A program made the translations under genes and the position numbers. Of a stretch of DNA of 64,000 nt, positions 1-9,260 are shown one piece after another. Position 1 is the first letter of the stretch. Each line of letters starts with the position of its first letter. Under the pieces are notes generated by a model that saw only the letters and a program-made list of their open reading frames with translations, was not told the DNA's origin and did no database searches. The DNA is taken from positions 154,228 to 218,227 of the forward strand of contig NZ_BFBY01000002.1 of the NCBI RefSeq assembly GCF_003423665.1, written 5' to 3'. The stretch is from Lactobacillus rodentium. GTDB taxonomy: Bacteria; Bacillota; Bacilli; Lactobacillales; Lactobacillaceae.

Positions 1-487
1 GATCCAAATTGGCAAAGGCCACTTTACGTGCCTCCTCTACTCCGGGGAAATCACGGTGAGGCTCAATAAAATCAGCTACAAAGACAATTTTATCTAAGGT
101 TGTCATTTCTGTATCTGCCGTAGTGTGACGCCGGATAGCAGTAAGAATTTCTGGATCGGTAATCTTTAATTCAGTTTCAATAAAGTAAGTCCCAACGATA
201 CCATGCCAAATTGCACGGTTATAGTTAAGTAGATCTTGATCAAATCCTTGTTTTTTAATTACTTCAATAAACTTTTCATTAGGAATTTGCTTAGCATAAT
301 CATGAATAAAGCCAGCTAAAGCAGCTTTATCAGGATCGTAATTATTTAACTCAGCTAATTTACGACTTGTTTCACTTACTCCAATACAATGTTGAAAACG
401 TTTATCATCCATCTTAGCTTTTTCACGTGCTACAAGTTCTTCTGAACTAAGTGGTGAAAAAGTATTTTTAAAATTAAGCTTACTCAC
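1..487 (-). CDS. yqeK: YqeK-type HD-domain hydrolase (Ap4A phosphohydrolase family), 3' end outside window
   Basis: A GTG-started reading frame runs from 487 to the left edge of the window, so the C-terminus is missing. About 162 residues are visible. They carry an HD-type metal site: an early His (QHC), then FIHDYAK and later IWHGIVG and RRHTTAD. This is the pattern of YqeK, which cleaves diadenosine tetraphosphate symmetrically to two ADP and binds an Fe or other metal pair. The start overlaps the nadD stop by 8 bp, as is usual when this gene follows nadD in Firmicutes (yqeG-yqeH-nadD-yqeK). Family call is firm; substrate is from family knowledge. The exact start is somewhat uncertain because it depends on a GTG codon inside the end of nadD. 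Confidence 0.88.
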   Translation of the reverse strand, partial: MSKLNFKNTFSPLSSEELVAREKAKMDDKRFQHCIGVSETSRKLAELNNYDPDKAALAGFIHDYAKQIPNEKFIEVIKKQGFDQDLLNYNRAIWHGIVGTYFIETELKITDPEILTAIRRHTTADTEMTTLDKIVFVADFIEPHRDFPGVEEARKVAFANLD

Positions 488-1109
488 GATACAAGCCTCT
501 TGAATCAATATATAGTCTTACTGCTTCAGGTACTAAATAACGAATCGAACCACCATCAGCAATTGTTTTTCTTATTTGCGTAGAAGAAATATCCATCATC
601 GGAGCATCAACCCAGACAATCGGATATTTTGTTGTTTCAGCCTGATAATTAGGTCTTTTAACACCAACTAGTGTCACTAACTTTGCAATTTCATCAGGGT
701 CACGCCATTTTTCAAAATTATTCACTTGATCAGTGCCCATAATCAAATAATACTGATTCTTAGGAGCATATTTTTTAAGCTGACGCAAAGTTTCCACCGT
801 ATAAGAAACTCCACCGCGCATAATCTCGAAAAGTTTAACACGAAAGTATTGATTGCCATGCGTAGCTAATTCAAGCATTGCCACCCGATCTTTAGCACTA
901 ACCTCATTAGCTAGTTCTTTATGGGGAGGAATATTATCGGGAATAAACCAAATTTGATCTAAGTGCAATTTCTTGCGCACTTGTTCAGCCATCGCTAAGT
1001 GGGCTTGGTGAACTGGATTAAAAGTTCCTCCCATAATTCCAATTTTCATTGCCGAAGTAGCAATGGGCTTAAATTGTACTTGTGTTTTTTCTTCAACAAC
1101 GCAATTCAT
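480..1109 (-). CDS. nadD: Nicotinate-nucleotide adenylyltransferase NadD
   Basis: This 209-residue protein should transfer AMP from ATP to nicotinate mononucleotide, making deamido-NAD in cytoplasmic NAD synthesis. The nucleotidyltransferase signature GGTFNPVHQAH lies near residue 27, with the second motif ISSTQIR near residue 175. The first 20 or so residues before MKIGIMGG are an extension absent from many NadD proteins. The ATG at 1109 overlaps the yqeH stop (TAATG), which supports the long form, but the internal Met before KIGIMGG is an alternative. It sits in a tightly packed run with yqeH upstream and yqeK downstream, so it is probably co-transcribed. Confidence 0.95.
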   Translation of the reverse strand: MNCVVEEKTQVQFKPIATSAMKIGIMGGTFNPVHQAHLAMAEQVRKKLHLDQIWFIPDNIPPHKELANEVSAKDRVAMLELATHGNQYFRVKLFEIMRGGVSYTVETLRQLKKYAPKNQYYLIMGTDQVNNFEKWRDPDEIAKLVTLVGVKRPNYQAETTKYPIVWVDAPMMDISSTQIRKTIADGGSIRYLVPEAVRLYIDSRGLYRE

Positions 1110-2224
1110 TAAATCAACGCTCTTCTAATTCCTAATCCAATTCCATCAGGCGTATATGCCTTAACAACTACATCTTTAGGGACAGTAATGAAGCCTACTC
1201 CACCAAATAATATGTCACTCTTTTGGTGAGGTCTAAACGTTTGTCCTTTGAGGGGACCAAGATCATCTGCTTTACTTGGCGGCAATAAAAGATCATCCTT
1301 ATGCTTCTTGTAAAATTCATCTGCATTTTCGGTCTTGGTACGGTGTAAGTAAAGATCACGTGCTACATAAATTGTAAAGCCGGCTGATGGTCCATCAACA
1401 TAATCAAAGCGTCCCAATCCAGCCAAAAAGATAGTTTGACCAGGAAGTAATTGATAAGTAGCAGGTTTTAACGGTTTCTTAGGTTCCACTACTTCTAGTT
1501 CTTTACCACTTAAATGACTAGCCAGTTGCTTCTTACTTAGAATTCCCGGAGTATCAATTAAATAGTGACCATTATCCAGCGGAATCTTAATTTCATCAAG
1601 GGTAGTCCCTGGGAATTTAGAAGTCGTAATTAAATCTTTCAAATCACTACGTGCTGAAAGAATAGCATTAATTAAAGTCGATTTCCCCACATTAGTAGTT
1701 CCAACAAAGTAGACATCCTTATTTTTTCCTTCTTGGGCAATAAAATCAATTAGGGCATCGAGATTTTTCTTTTTTGCAGCACTAACTAAGAAAATCTTTT
1801 CTGGACGTAAACCATTGCGATTAGCCTCTTGGCGCATCCAGTCTTTGACCTTTGATTCCTTAGTATTTTTCGGGAAAAGATCAACCTTATTACCAACTAA
1901 AATATATTCATTGTTCCCAATAAAGCGTTTTAGTGAAGTAATTAAGGAATTACTAAAGTCAAAAAGGTCAACAACATTAACTACTAGCGCCTTTTTTTCA
2001 GAAATTGAATTTAATAATGCCAAAAAATCATCATTATTCTCTTCCACTGGCATAATCTCATTATAGTGGCGCAAACGGAAGCACCTTTGACAATAAACTT
2101 CTGCATTTTCTTCTTCCATTGCCTTTTTTAAGGCTGAAGCTGGTAAGTATCCTGATTTTTTAGGATCTTGATCTTGCAAGACACTACCACAACCAATACA
2201 ACGTAATTCTTCTTCATTACTCAT
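1109..2224 (-). CDS. yqeH: Ribosome biogenesis GTPase YqeH
   Basis: A 371-residue circularly permuted GTPase needed for assembly of the 30S ribosomal subunit. An N-terminal zinc-finger-like region (CIGCG, then CQRCF) precedes the GTPase motifs in permuted order: NKVD (G4), SAAKK (G5), GTTNVGKST (P-loop, G1), then DTPG (G3). This order and the zinc finger are typical of YqeH. Its ATG overlaps the end of yqeG (ATGA) and its stop overlaps the nadD start, so the three genes form a translationally coupled operon. Confidence 0.96.
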   Translation of the reverse strand: MSNEEELRCIGCGSVLQDQDPKKSGYLPASALKKAMEEENAEVYCQRCFRLRHYNEIMPVEENNDDFLALLNSISEKKALVVNVVDLFDFSNSLITSLKRFIGNNEYILVGNKVDLFPKNTKESKVKDWMRQEANRNGLRPEKIFLVSAAKKKNLDALIDFIAQEGKNKDVYFVGTTNVGKSTLINAILSARSDLKDLITTSKFPGTTLDEIKIPLDNGHYLIDTPGILSKKQLASHLSGKELEVVEPKKPLKPATYQLLPGQTIFLAGLGRFDYVDGPSAGFTIYVARDLYLHRTKTENADEFYKKHKDDLLLPPSKADDLGPLKGQTFRPHQKSDILFGGVGFITVPKDVVVKAYTPDGIGLGIRRALI

Positions 2225-2739
2225 TTTAGTTTCTCTCCAAAAGTTACAGGCTTTTTCATATTTAAAAAGAAATAGATTCCTTTTTCAAAAAATCGATTAA
2301 TTCGGGTATTCCATTTATCGGTTTGCACTAAAGGTTTCACTAAAACCGTTGCTACACCGGCTAAATTACCAGCTTGAATATCAGTAATTAACTGATCACC
2401 AACCATTAAAACTTGATTCTTCTTCAAGCCTAACTTTTTAACTTCTTCATTAATACCCGTTGGTAAAGGCTTCCGGGCTTTAGCAATAAAATCAATACCT
2501 AAAGGCTTTAAGACTCTTCCAATCCGTTCAGCATTATTATTAGAAATAACAACCAATCTAATGCCAGCATCTTTTAAACGCTGATTTAATTCTTGCATTT
2601 CTTGGGCTGAATCAGCTTTATTCCAAGCAAGTAAGGTATTATCTAAGTCACTAAAGACGGCCTTTATCCCCATTTTATTTAATGTCTGAGGATCTAAATT
2701 ATAAATTGTATCTATTGTATAACGAGGTCTAAATAACAT
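2221..2739 (-). CDS. yqeG: YqeG family HAD-superfamily phosphatase
   Basis: A 172-residue protein of the HAD superfamily IIIA. Motif I is FSDLDNTLL near residue 30, motif II is VISNN near residue 64, and the late motif VGDQLITDI supplies the last metal-binding aspartates. The family resembles mitochondrial PGP phosphatase GEP4, but the bacterial YqeG substrate is not established, so I assign only phosphatase. It is the first gene of the yqeG-yqeH-nadD-yqeK operon and overlaps yqeH by 4 bp. Confidence 0.93.
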   Translation of the reverse strand: MLFRPRYTIDTIYNLDPQTLNKMGIKAVFSDLDNTLLAWNKADSAQEMQELNQRLKDAGIRLVVISNNNAERIGRVLKPLGIDFIAKARKPLPTGINEEVKKLGLKKNQVLMVGDQLITDIQAGNLAGVATVLVKPLVQTDKWNTRINRFFEKGIYFFLNMKKPVTFGEKLK

Positions 2740-2768
2740 CTAAAATTCTCCGATTTTTTCTCATATAT

Positions 2769-2797
2769 AATATACCAAAATTGCGTCATTTAGAGAA
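2769..2797 (-). promoter_or_regulatory. Candidate promoter for yqeG operon
   Basis: On the minus strand an extended -10 element (TGG followed by TATATT at 2774-2769) lies about 30 bp upstream of the yqeG start. The -35 region (TTCTCT-like, 17 bp upstream) is weak. It sits between the rplT terminator and yqeG, so a promoter is expected here. Confidence 0.4.
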
Positions 2798-2890
2798 ATT
2801 TTTGCGGTTGCTATTAAAGAAAAATCAAAATGTTTTACAATAAAAAATTGTTAGTTAAATTATTAAAAGAGTTGCAAAAAAAGCGTAAGT

Positions 2891-2923
2891 AAAAAGACCG
2901 AATCACTTGATTCGATCTTTTTT
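2891..2923 (-). terminator. Terminator of infC-rpmI-rplT
   Basis: On the minus strand the arms GATCGAATCA and TGATTCGGTC form a stem followed by a run of five T. It lies 16 bp after the rplT stop. The plus strand also ends in TTTTTT, so it may work both ways. Confidence 0.85.
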
Positions 2924-2938
2924 AAATACTTAATTTAA

Positions 2939-3295
2939 TTAAGCTAAAGCTTTCTTAGCAGTTTCTGCTAATTCTGCAAAAGCCTTTTCGTCGTTGTAAG
3001 CAATATCAGCTAACATCTTACGGTTCATATCAACACCAGCAAGTTTTAAGCCGTGCATTAACTTGCTGTATGAAAGACCGTTTTGTCTTGCAGCAGCGTT
3101 AATACGAGCAATCCATAACTTTCTGAATTCTCTCTTAACTTGCTTACGGTCACGGAATGCGTACTTACGAGAAACAAATACTTGAGTACTTGCTGCTTTA
3201 AATTGTACGTGCTTTGAGCCACGGTAACCCTTGGCTAATTTTAAAATCTTCTTACGACGTTTACGTGTTACGGTTCCACCTTTAGTTCTTGGCAT
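2939..3295 (-). CDS. rplT: 50S ribosomal protein L20
   Basis: A 118-residue, highly basic protein of the length and sequence expected for bL20, beginning MPRTKGGTV and rich in Arg/Lys in its first 60 residues. bL20 binds 23S rRNA early in large-subunit assembly. In Firmicutes it also represses its own operon by acting on the infC leader mRNA; a matching leader is present upstream of infC in this window. It is the last gene of infC-rpmI-rplT and is followed by a terminator. Confidence 0.98.
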   Translation of the reverse strand: MPRTKGGTVTRKRRKKILKLAKGYRGSKHVQFKAASTQVFVSRKYAFRDRKQVKREFRKLWIARINAAARQNGLSYSKLMHGLKLAGVDMNRKMLADIAYNDEKAFAELAETAKKALA

Positions 3296-3328
3296 CTAAA
3301 ATTCCTCCTCAAAAAGTATTTCCAATAA

Positions 3329-3529
3329 TTAATGCATTTGGGAAAGCATCTGTTTGATGCGCTTTAAGTCACTCTTTGAAACCATAGCAGCTTTTCTCAA
3401 ATGACGACGTTGTTTCTTAGTCTTACCGTGGAAACGGTGTCCAGTGTATGCGTGGTGACGCTTTAAACCACCATTAGCAGTTCTCTTAAAACGTTTTGCT
3501 GAAGCGCGGTGTGTCTTTTGCTTTGGCAT
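3329..3529 (-). CDS. rpmI: 50S ribosomal protein L35
   Basis: A 66-residue basic protein matching bL35: [15 protein letters not shown] at the N-terminus and [17 protein letters not shown] at the C-terminus. It lies between infC (18 bp gap) and rplT (33 bp gap), the conserved order of this operon. A purine-rich ribosome binding site (GGAGGAATAG) precedes its ATG. Confidence 0.98.
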   Translation of the reverse strand: MPKQKTHRASAKRFKRTANGGLKRHHAYTGHRFHGKTKKQRRHLRKAAMVSKSDLKRIKQMLSQMH

Positions 3530-3547
3530 ATCTATTCCTCCAATTAA

Positions 3548-4078
3548 CTACTTTTTCTTTTTGTCTTTCTTACTCAAAGGAGCAAGCATTAGAAACATGG
3601 AACGGCCTTCCATCTTAGGTCTAGTGGTGACAGTTGAAATATCACTAACCTGATCAGCCATCTTTTCTAGTACTTCTTTACCTAACTCCTTGTGAGTAAT
3701 GGCACGGCCTCTAAAGCGAATTGAAACTCTAACTTTAGCACCTTTACCCAAGAATTTACGTACATGCTTCAATTTGGTATCGAAGTCATTTCCTTCAATG
3801 GTTGGACTTAAACGAATTTCCTTAACAGCCATTACCTTTTGGTTCTTACGGTTTTCCTTGGCCTTCTTTTGTTGTTCGAATCGGTATTTACCATAATCCA
3901 TAATTCTTGCAACAGGTGGCTTGGCGTTTGGAGAAATAAGAACTAAATCTAAACCAGCATCAGCTGCCTTGTTCAACGCTTCGTTCTTAGATACAACACC
4001 TACTTGTTGGCCGTCTTCGCCAATCAAACGAACTTCACGTGCACGGATATCTTCGTTCAAGATAAGATTTCTTGGAAT
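3548..4078 (-). CDS. infC: Translation initiation factor IF-3, probable ATT start
   Basis: IF-3 keeps 30S subunits free and proofreads the start codon. The N-domain begins at [12 protein letters not shown] and the C-domain contains the conserved RFRGR and [10 protein letters not shown] segments. No ATG fits the start. A TTG at 4060 has no ribosome binding site, while a strong GGAGG lies 9 nt before an in-frame ATT at 4078-4076, giving [12 protein letters not shown] and 176 residues. The frame is closed by TGA at 4087, so the start must lie between. ATT starts are a known autoregulatory feature of infC in several bacteria, because IF-3 discriminates against them. Function is certain; the start is a strong inference. 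Confidence 0.95.
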   Translation of the reverse strand: MPRNLILNEDIRAREVRLIGEDGQQVGVVSKNEALNKAADAGLDLVLISPNAKPPVARIMDYGKYRFEQQKKAKENRKNQKVMAVKEIRLSPTIEGNDFDTKLKHVRKFLGKGAKVRVSIRFRGRAITHKELGKEVLEKMADQVSDISTVTTRPKMEGRSMFLMLAPLSKKDKKKK

Positions 4079-4219
4079 GAGTATTCACCTCCATGTTAAT
4101 TTCGAGGACAAGAAAAAAGCGGGCAAAGTTAACGCCCGCTTTTAATCAACAGATATTATCGATTAGCCCAGAGGTTGTTCACTTAGGCGAGAAGCGGGTG
4201 CTTCTTCTTGTTCTCAACT
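4079..4219 (-). promoter_or_regulatory. infC leader with attenuator (L20-leader type)
   Basis: The leader of about 140 nt contains an intrinsic terminator: arms AGCGGGC (4140-4134) and GCCCGCT (4125-4119) followed by T residues. An earlier segment CCCGCTT (4198-4192) can pair with AAGCGGG (4141-4135), the 5' arm of that terminator, giving a mutually exclusive antiterminator. This is the layout of the Firmicute L20 leader, in which L20 promotes termination. Binding by L20 here is inferred from the family. Confidence 0.8.
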
Positions 4220-4224
4220 ATGAT

Positions 4225-4253
4225 ATTATACCTATTCTTCAAATAAGCGTCAA
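4225..4253 (-). promoter_or_regulatory. Promoter of infC-rpmI-rplT
   Basis: On the minus strand TTGACG (4253-4248) and TATAAT (4230-4225) are separated by 17 bp, close to a perfect vegetative promoter. Transcription should start near 4218. Confidence 0.88.
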
Positions 4254-4265
4254 GCAAATTCATAG

Positions 4266-4301
4266 AAAAAGGAGTACTTTCTCTTAAGTTAGTACTCCTT
4301 T
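4266..4301 (-). terminator. Terminator after the surface protein gene
   Basis: Minus-strand arms AAGGAGTACT and AGTACTCCTT form a 10-bp stem followed by TTTTT. It begins about 17 bp after the surface-protein stop and separates that gene from the infC promoter. Confidence 0.85.
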
Positions 4302-4317
4302 ATTCAAATCAAATTAT

Positions 4318-5723
4318 TTATTGATCTTTATCTTTTCTACGCTTGCTTGCACCAGCAAGTCCTAATAAACTTCCGATACCGGCTAATAATAGGCCGAGCA
4401 TGCCAAGGGATTGGTTATTTTCCTTAAGACCTGTCTGTGGTAAGCGTGCTTTGCTATTTGACTTACTTTCAGCAATTGAAGTGTGATGTGCTTCTGAAGT
4501 TGATAAACCTTCTCCATTTGGTTTGTTAGTACTATCAGCTTCACTCGTAGAAACTTGATTATCAGAACCTGATGTAATTTCTGAAGATGCACTTGAGCTA
4601 GCCTCTGATTCGGCAGAACTTGCAGCACTTGAATCAGCTGATGATGAGCCTTCACTTGCTGCGGAACTTGAAGCGCTTGAGTCAGCTGATGATGAACCTT
4701 CGCTGGCTGATGAACTTGAAGCGCTTGAGTCAGCTGATGATGAGCCTTCGCTGGCTGATGAACTTGAAGCGCTTGAGTCAGCTGATGATGAGCCTTCACT
4801 TGATGCTGAACTTGAAGCGCTTGAGTCAGCTGACGATGAGCCTTCGCTGGCCTCACTTAAGTTAGCTTCAGCTTCGCTCTTTGCTGCGCTTGCCTCACTA
4901 TCAAAATTAAAGGCTTCACTGGCAGCACTTGAAGCAAGTGATGCATGAGTTTTAGCTTTTTCTTCATCGATAATTGCTTGACTGGCAGCACTTGAAGCAG
5001 CACTTGCGGCACTGCTGGCTACACTGGCGGCACTTGAAGCTTCCTTTGCTAATGACTCAGCTTTATCAGCTTCACTTGCCTTATAAGCACTATCAGCTGC
5101 ACTAGCTAAATCTCCAGCACTCTTGGTTGCTGCACTAGCAATACTATTTTGTTCACTCGCAGTAGAACGTTGAACTACAGCTTCACTGGCAGCACTTGAA
5201 GATACACTTGCGGCACTGCTTGCTACACTAGCTGCTGATTTAGCATTACTTGCAGCACTACTTGCTTTTTCGGCCGCACTAGAAACAACACTATTAGTTG
5301 GATGTTGACTAGCTAAACTTGTCACGTTATCTGCATTACTTTGAGCTAAACTTGCTTGACTGGTAGCAGTACTTGAAAGATCAGCTGCACTTTGACTGTA
5401 ACTACCAGCTGCACTGGCTGCACTGCTTGCAGCTGATTCAGCTGAACTTGCATTTGTATGTGCGTCAGCGGCACTACTTGCGGCTTGACTTGCTGAACTT
5501 GCAGCAATTTCACCTCTAATTGCATCGCTAGCTTCACTCTTAGCCACTTCAGCTGTGCTACTTGCTTGGCTGGCAATATCAGCCATTGAACTTGCGACAC
5601 TTGCAGCACTACTTGCCACACTGGCATGACTTTGCGCTATTGAGGCAGCCGTACTTGCAGCACTTTCTGCACTCTTAGCGGCACTTGCAGCGCTGCTTGC
5701 TTTAGCAGCTGCGCTACTTGCGC
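4318..5723 (-). pseudogene. C-terminal part of Ser/Ala-rich surface protein with LPQTG anchor, out of frame
   Basis: This is the end of the surface protein begun at 12437, in the next reading frame. From about 5721 it encodes one more 220-residue repeat, then a Ser/Asp-rich stalk of 48-bp repeats, then the wall anchor: LPQTG, a hydrophobic segment (GMLGLLLAGIGSLLGLAG) and the positive tail KRRKDKDQ. Sortase A would cleave LPQTG and link the protein to peptidoglycan. In the sequence as given it can be reached only by a frame change near 5720-5725, and an ATG at 5619 has no clear ribosome binding site. It could be a real disruption, a switchable site, or a sequencing error. Confidence 0.85.
4637..4876 (-). 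repeat. Five tandem 48-bp repeats in the wall-spanning stalk
   Basis: The plus-strand word GCTGATGATG (with minor variation) recurs at 4637, 4685, 4733, 4781 and 4829, exactly 48 bp apart. Each copy encodes a 16-residue Glu-Gly-Ser-Ala-Asp unit (EGSSSADSSASSSSAS) just before LPQTG. Copy number in such tracts often varies between strains. Confidence 0.9.
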
Positions 5724-8700
5724 GCTTGTATCACCTACAGATGCAGCACTTTCTGCTTCACTCTTGGCCTTTGAAGCAAGATCTGCAGCACTCTTAGCTA
5801 CTGCATCAGCTTCACTGGCCTTCTTGTATTCATCACTTGCTAAACTTGCAGCTTCTGAAGCGGCACTAGTTGCACTTGAAGCCTTGTCTGCAGCACTCTT
5901 AGCAGTACTTGCAGCATTTGATACTTTGTCTGCAGCACTTGATACGAGTGAATTCCTTGGATGGTCACTTGCCATTGAAGCTACTTCGCTAGCTGTTTCA
6001 CTAGCTTGACTTACTGATGAACTTGCTGCACTTGTTGAGTCGGATGCAGCACTTTCATCTGAACTTGCTGACTTAGCGGCGCTACTTGCAATACTTGCAT
6101 ATGAACTAGTTTGAATTGCTGAACTACTTGCAGCACTTGATGCACTCGATGCACTATCTACAGCATCGCTAGCTTGACTTAAGTTATCTTCTGCTTCACT
6201 CTTTGCTGCGCTTGCCTCACTATCAAAATTAAATGCATCACTAGCAGCACTTGAAGCAAGCTCGGCATGAGTTTTAGCAGTTTCTTCGTCGATAATTGCT
6301 TGGCTGGCAGCACTTGAAGCAGCACTGGCGGCACTGCTTGCAAGAGAAGCGGCACTTGAAGCTTCACTAGCTAAACTTTCAGCCATTGAAGCATCACTAG
6401 CCTTGTAGGCACTATCAGCCTTACTTGCTAAATCAGCAGCATTACTTGCGGCTTCACTGGCAATACTATTTTGTTCACTGGCAGTAGAATGTTCAACAAC
6501 TGCACTGCTTGCTGCAGTTGAAGATACTACTGCAGCACTACTTGCAGCACTGGCAGCTGACTTAGCATTACTTGCAGCACTATTAGCCTTATCAGCGGCA
6601 CTTGCTACCACACTATTAGTTGGATGTTCACTAGCTAAGCTTGCTACATCATCTGCATTACTTTGAGCATCACTTACTTGACTAGTAGCTGTACTTGAAA
6701 GATCAGCAGCGCTTTGACTGTAACTTCCAGCAGCACTGGCGGCACTACTTGCGGCTGATTCATCTGAAGTGGCATTTGTATGTGCATCAGCGGCATTATT
6801 TGCGGCTTGACTTGCTGAACTTGCAGCAATTTCACCTCTAATGGCATCACTGGCTTCACTCTTAGCAACCTCTGCTGTGCTGTTTGCTTGGCTTGCAATT
6901 TCGGCCATTGAACTTGCAGCACTTGCGGCCTGACTGGCAATACTTGCAGCACTGCTTGCCTTTCTTGCAGCACTTTGAGCAGTACTTTCTGCACTCTTAG
7001 CTACAGCTGCTTCACTTCTAGCTACGCTTGCGGCACTACTTGCTATAGCAGTGTTACCCTCAGCAGCAGCTGAATCAGCTTCACTTTTGGCTACATTTGC
7101 AGCATTAGCGGCACTACTTGCTAAATCATCAGCAACTTTTGCAGCATCATAAGCTTCACTAGCAATGCTACTTGCTGAATCTGCATTAGTTTTAGCCACA
7201 TTTGCTGCACTAGCGGCACTACTTGCACGCTTGGCAGCACTATTAGCCTTGACTGCAGCGCTTGATACTAAGGAATTAGTTGGATGAGCATCAGCCATTG
7301 AAGATACTGCAGTAGCTGTATCACTAGCGGCACTTGCTTGACTGGCTGCTGAATTAGTATTTTCACTAGTTACAGTACTTGAGCTGTTAGCTTCCTTAGC
7401 TGAACTCGAAGCTTGACTTGCATAAGATTGAGTCTTTAGAGCTGAAGAATCAACGGCACTGGCGGCACCACTAGCAATTGCATCATCGACTACATTCTCC
7501 AAAATGTTATTAATTGCTTCACTCTTAGCAGCACTAGCTTCACTTTCAAAATTCAAAGCATCTTGCGCATAGCTATTGAGAGTTGCAATTGATTTATTTG
7601 CTTCACTTTCATCTACAAGAGCTTGACTGGCAGCACTTGAAGCTACTGCTTCAGCACTTTGTGCTGCACTCTTAGCGGCACTAGCTACCGCAGCCAAACT
7701 GACAGCTGCACTAGCATTACTTGCCTTATATGCAGCATCAGCAGCGCTAGCAGCACTATTAGCAATTTTTGCTTGTTCACTTGCAATATGATCTTGATCA
7801 GCAGCAATTGAACGTTGAGTTGCAGCATCACTAGTAACTGAGCTTACATATGATGCTACACTAGCTGCACTACTTGCAGCTGAACTTGCAGCAGTTGCTG
7901 CACTTGAAGCCTTTGCGGCTGCGCTTGAAACTACTTCATTACTTGCATGTTCACTTGCCATTGAGGCTACTTGATCGGCAATAGCCTTAGTATCTTCAGC
8001 AGTATGAGCAACTGAAGTAGACGCGCTATTTGCATTACTATTGTAATCTCTTGCTACGCTAGCTGCGCTACTTGCAACTACTTCGTATGAGTTAACTGCA
8101 GTTGAGGCAGCTGAAGCAGATTTAGCAGCTTCGCTTGCTTCACTTGCGGCACTTTCACCAACAATTGCTTCACTAGCTTCACTCTTGGCAACTTCTGCGT
8201 CGCTGGCGGCACTTGAGGCAATAGCTTGGTATGAAGCAGCTTCACTAGCAGCACTTGAAGTGATTGAGTTAGCAATGCTTGCAGCTTCACTGGCTACACT
8301 TGCAGCATTTGAGGCTTTCGCGGCATCTGAGTTAGCAGCTGAAGCAACGCTGGCAGCACTACTTGCAGCACTGACGTTTCCTTCTTTAGCAAAACTTGCG
8401 GCATCGCTGGCGGCACTTGAGGCTTTTGCGGCTGCACTACTTGCAGCTTCACTTGCAGCATTTGCAGCAGAACTTTGAGTTGCAGCATCTTGAGCAGCTG
8501 AGCTTGCTACATCTGCAACACTGCTTGCCTTAGTAGCGGCACTACTTGCGGCTTGTGAATCATTATTAGTTCTAGTTGCTGCACTACTTACTAATGGATT
8601 AGTTGGATGCTCACTTGCCATTGAGTCAACTTCATCTGCAGTACTCTTAGCTACATCTGAATTCTTACCAGCACTTGTAGCATTATCTGAAGCTTGACTA

Positions 8701-9260
8701 TTTGAACCAGCTGCTTGAGAAGCACTAGATGAAACAGCAGTTGAAGTAGCAGCTGTAGTTGCGGCACTTGATTGAGCTTGGCTAGCCTGACTTGCTGCAT
8801 TACTTGCATAGCTTTCTGCTAAAATTGCTTGATCAGCATCACTAGCAGCAACTGAAGCAGCTACCCTTGCTACTTTGGCAGCACTAGCATATGAATCTGC
8901 AGCACTAGCAGCGCTAGATGCACTTTCAGAAGTCTTCTTAGCATCTGATAATAAACTTGCGGCAGTGCTTGCAGCTTCACTGGCAGCTGTACTTGCATTA
9001 CTTGCGGCACTTGCAGCTGATTGAGCATTAGCGATATCACCTAAAGCGGCATAACTACTTGCGGCTGCACTAGCACTAGTTGCGGCGCTAGCGGCACTGC
9101 TTGCCTTAGTAGCCGCATTACTTGCAGCATTTGTTAATGAATCAGCAGTTGAAGCTAAATCTTTAGCTGATTGAGCTTGAGTAACTGCATTACTTGCAGC
9201 TGTACTTGATACTCCAGCTAAACTCTTAGCACTACTTGCGGCACTAACTACAATTGGATT
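4880..9260 (-). repeat. Higher-order ~660-bp repeats in the surface protein gene
   Basis: A marker encoding His-Pro-Thr-Asn (plus-strand GGATG or close) occurs at 5300, 5959, 6622, 7282, 7945 and 8605, with a weaker copy near 9256. Spacings are 659, 663, 660, 663, 660 and 651 bp. Each unit encodes about 220 residues with recurring landmarks such as SYSQSAADLSSTATSQ and FDSEASAAKSEA. The only spacing below 660 within the good copies spans the frameshift. Confidence 0.85.

Noticed and set aside
4637..4876. CRISPR-like array
   Set aside because: The repeats are contiguous, without unique spacers, and lie in frame in a coding sequence.
5346..5627. The ATG at 5619 as a genuine start of a separate wall-anchored protein
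   Set aside because: There is no signal peptide and no ribosome binding site, and the sequence continues the upstream repeat unit, so it is the end of one gene.
5764..6009. Plus-strand and alternative-frame open reading frames inside the adhesin gene (also 8185-8478, 4620-4865, 4383-4856, 5346-5627, 6179-6367, 6674-6994, 8078-8290, 9959-10165)
   Set aside because: They are by-products of the monotonous GCN/AGY codon repeats, which stay open in several frames and give low-complexity translations of Leu, Gln, Val, Ala or Met. None has a ribosome binding site or family match.
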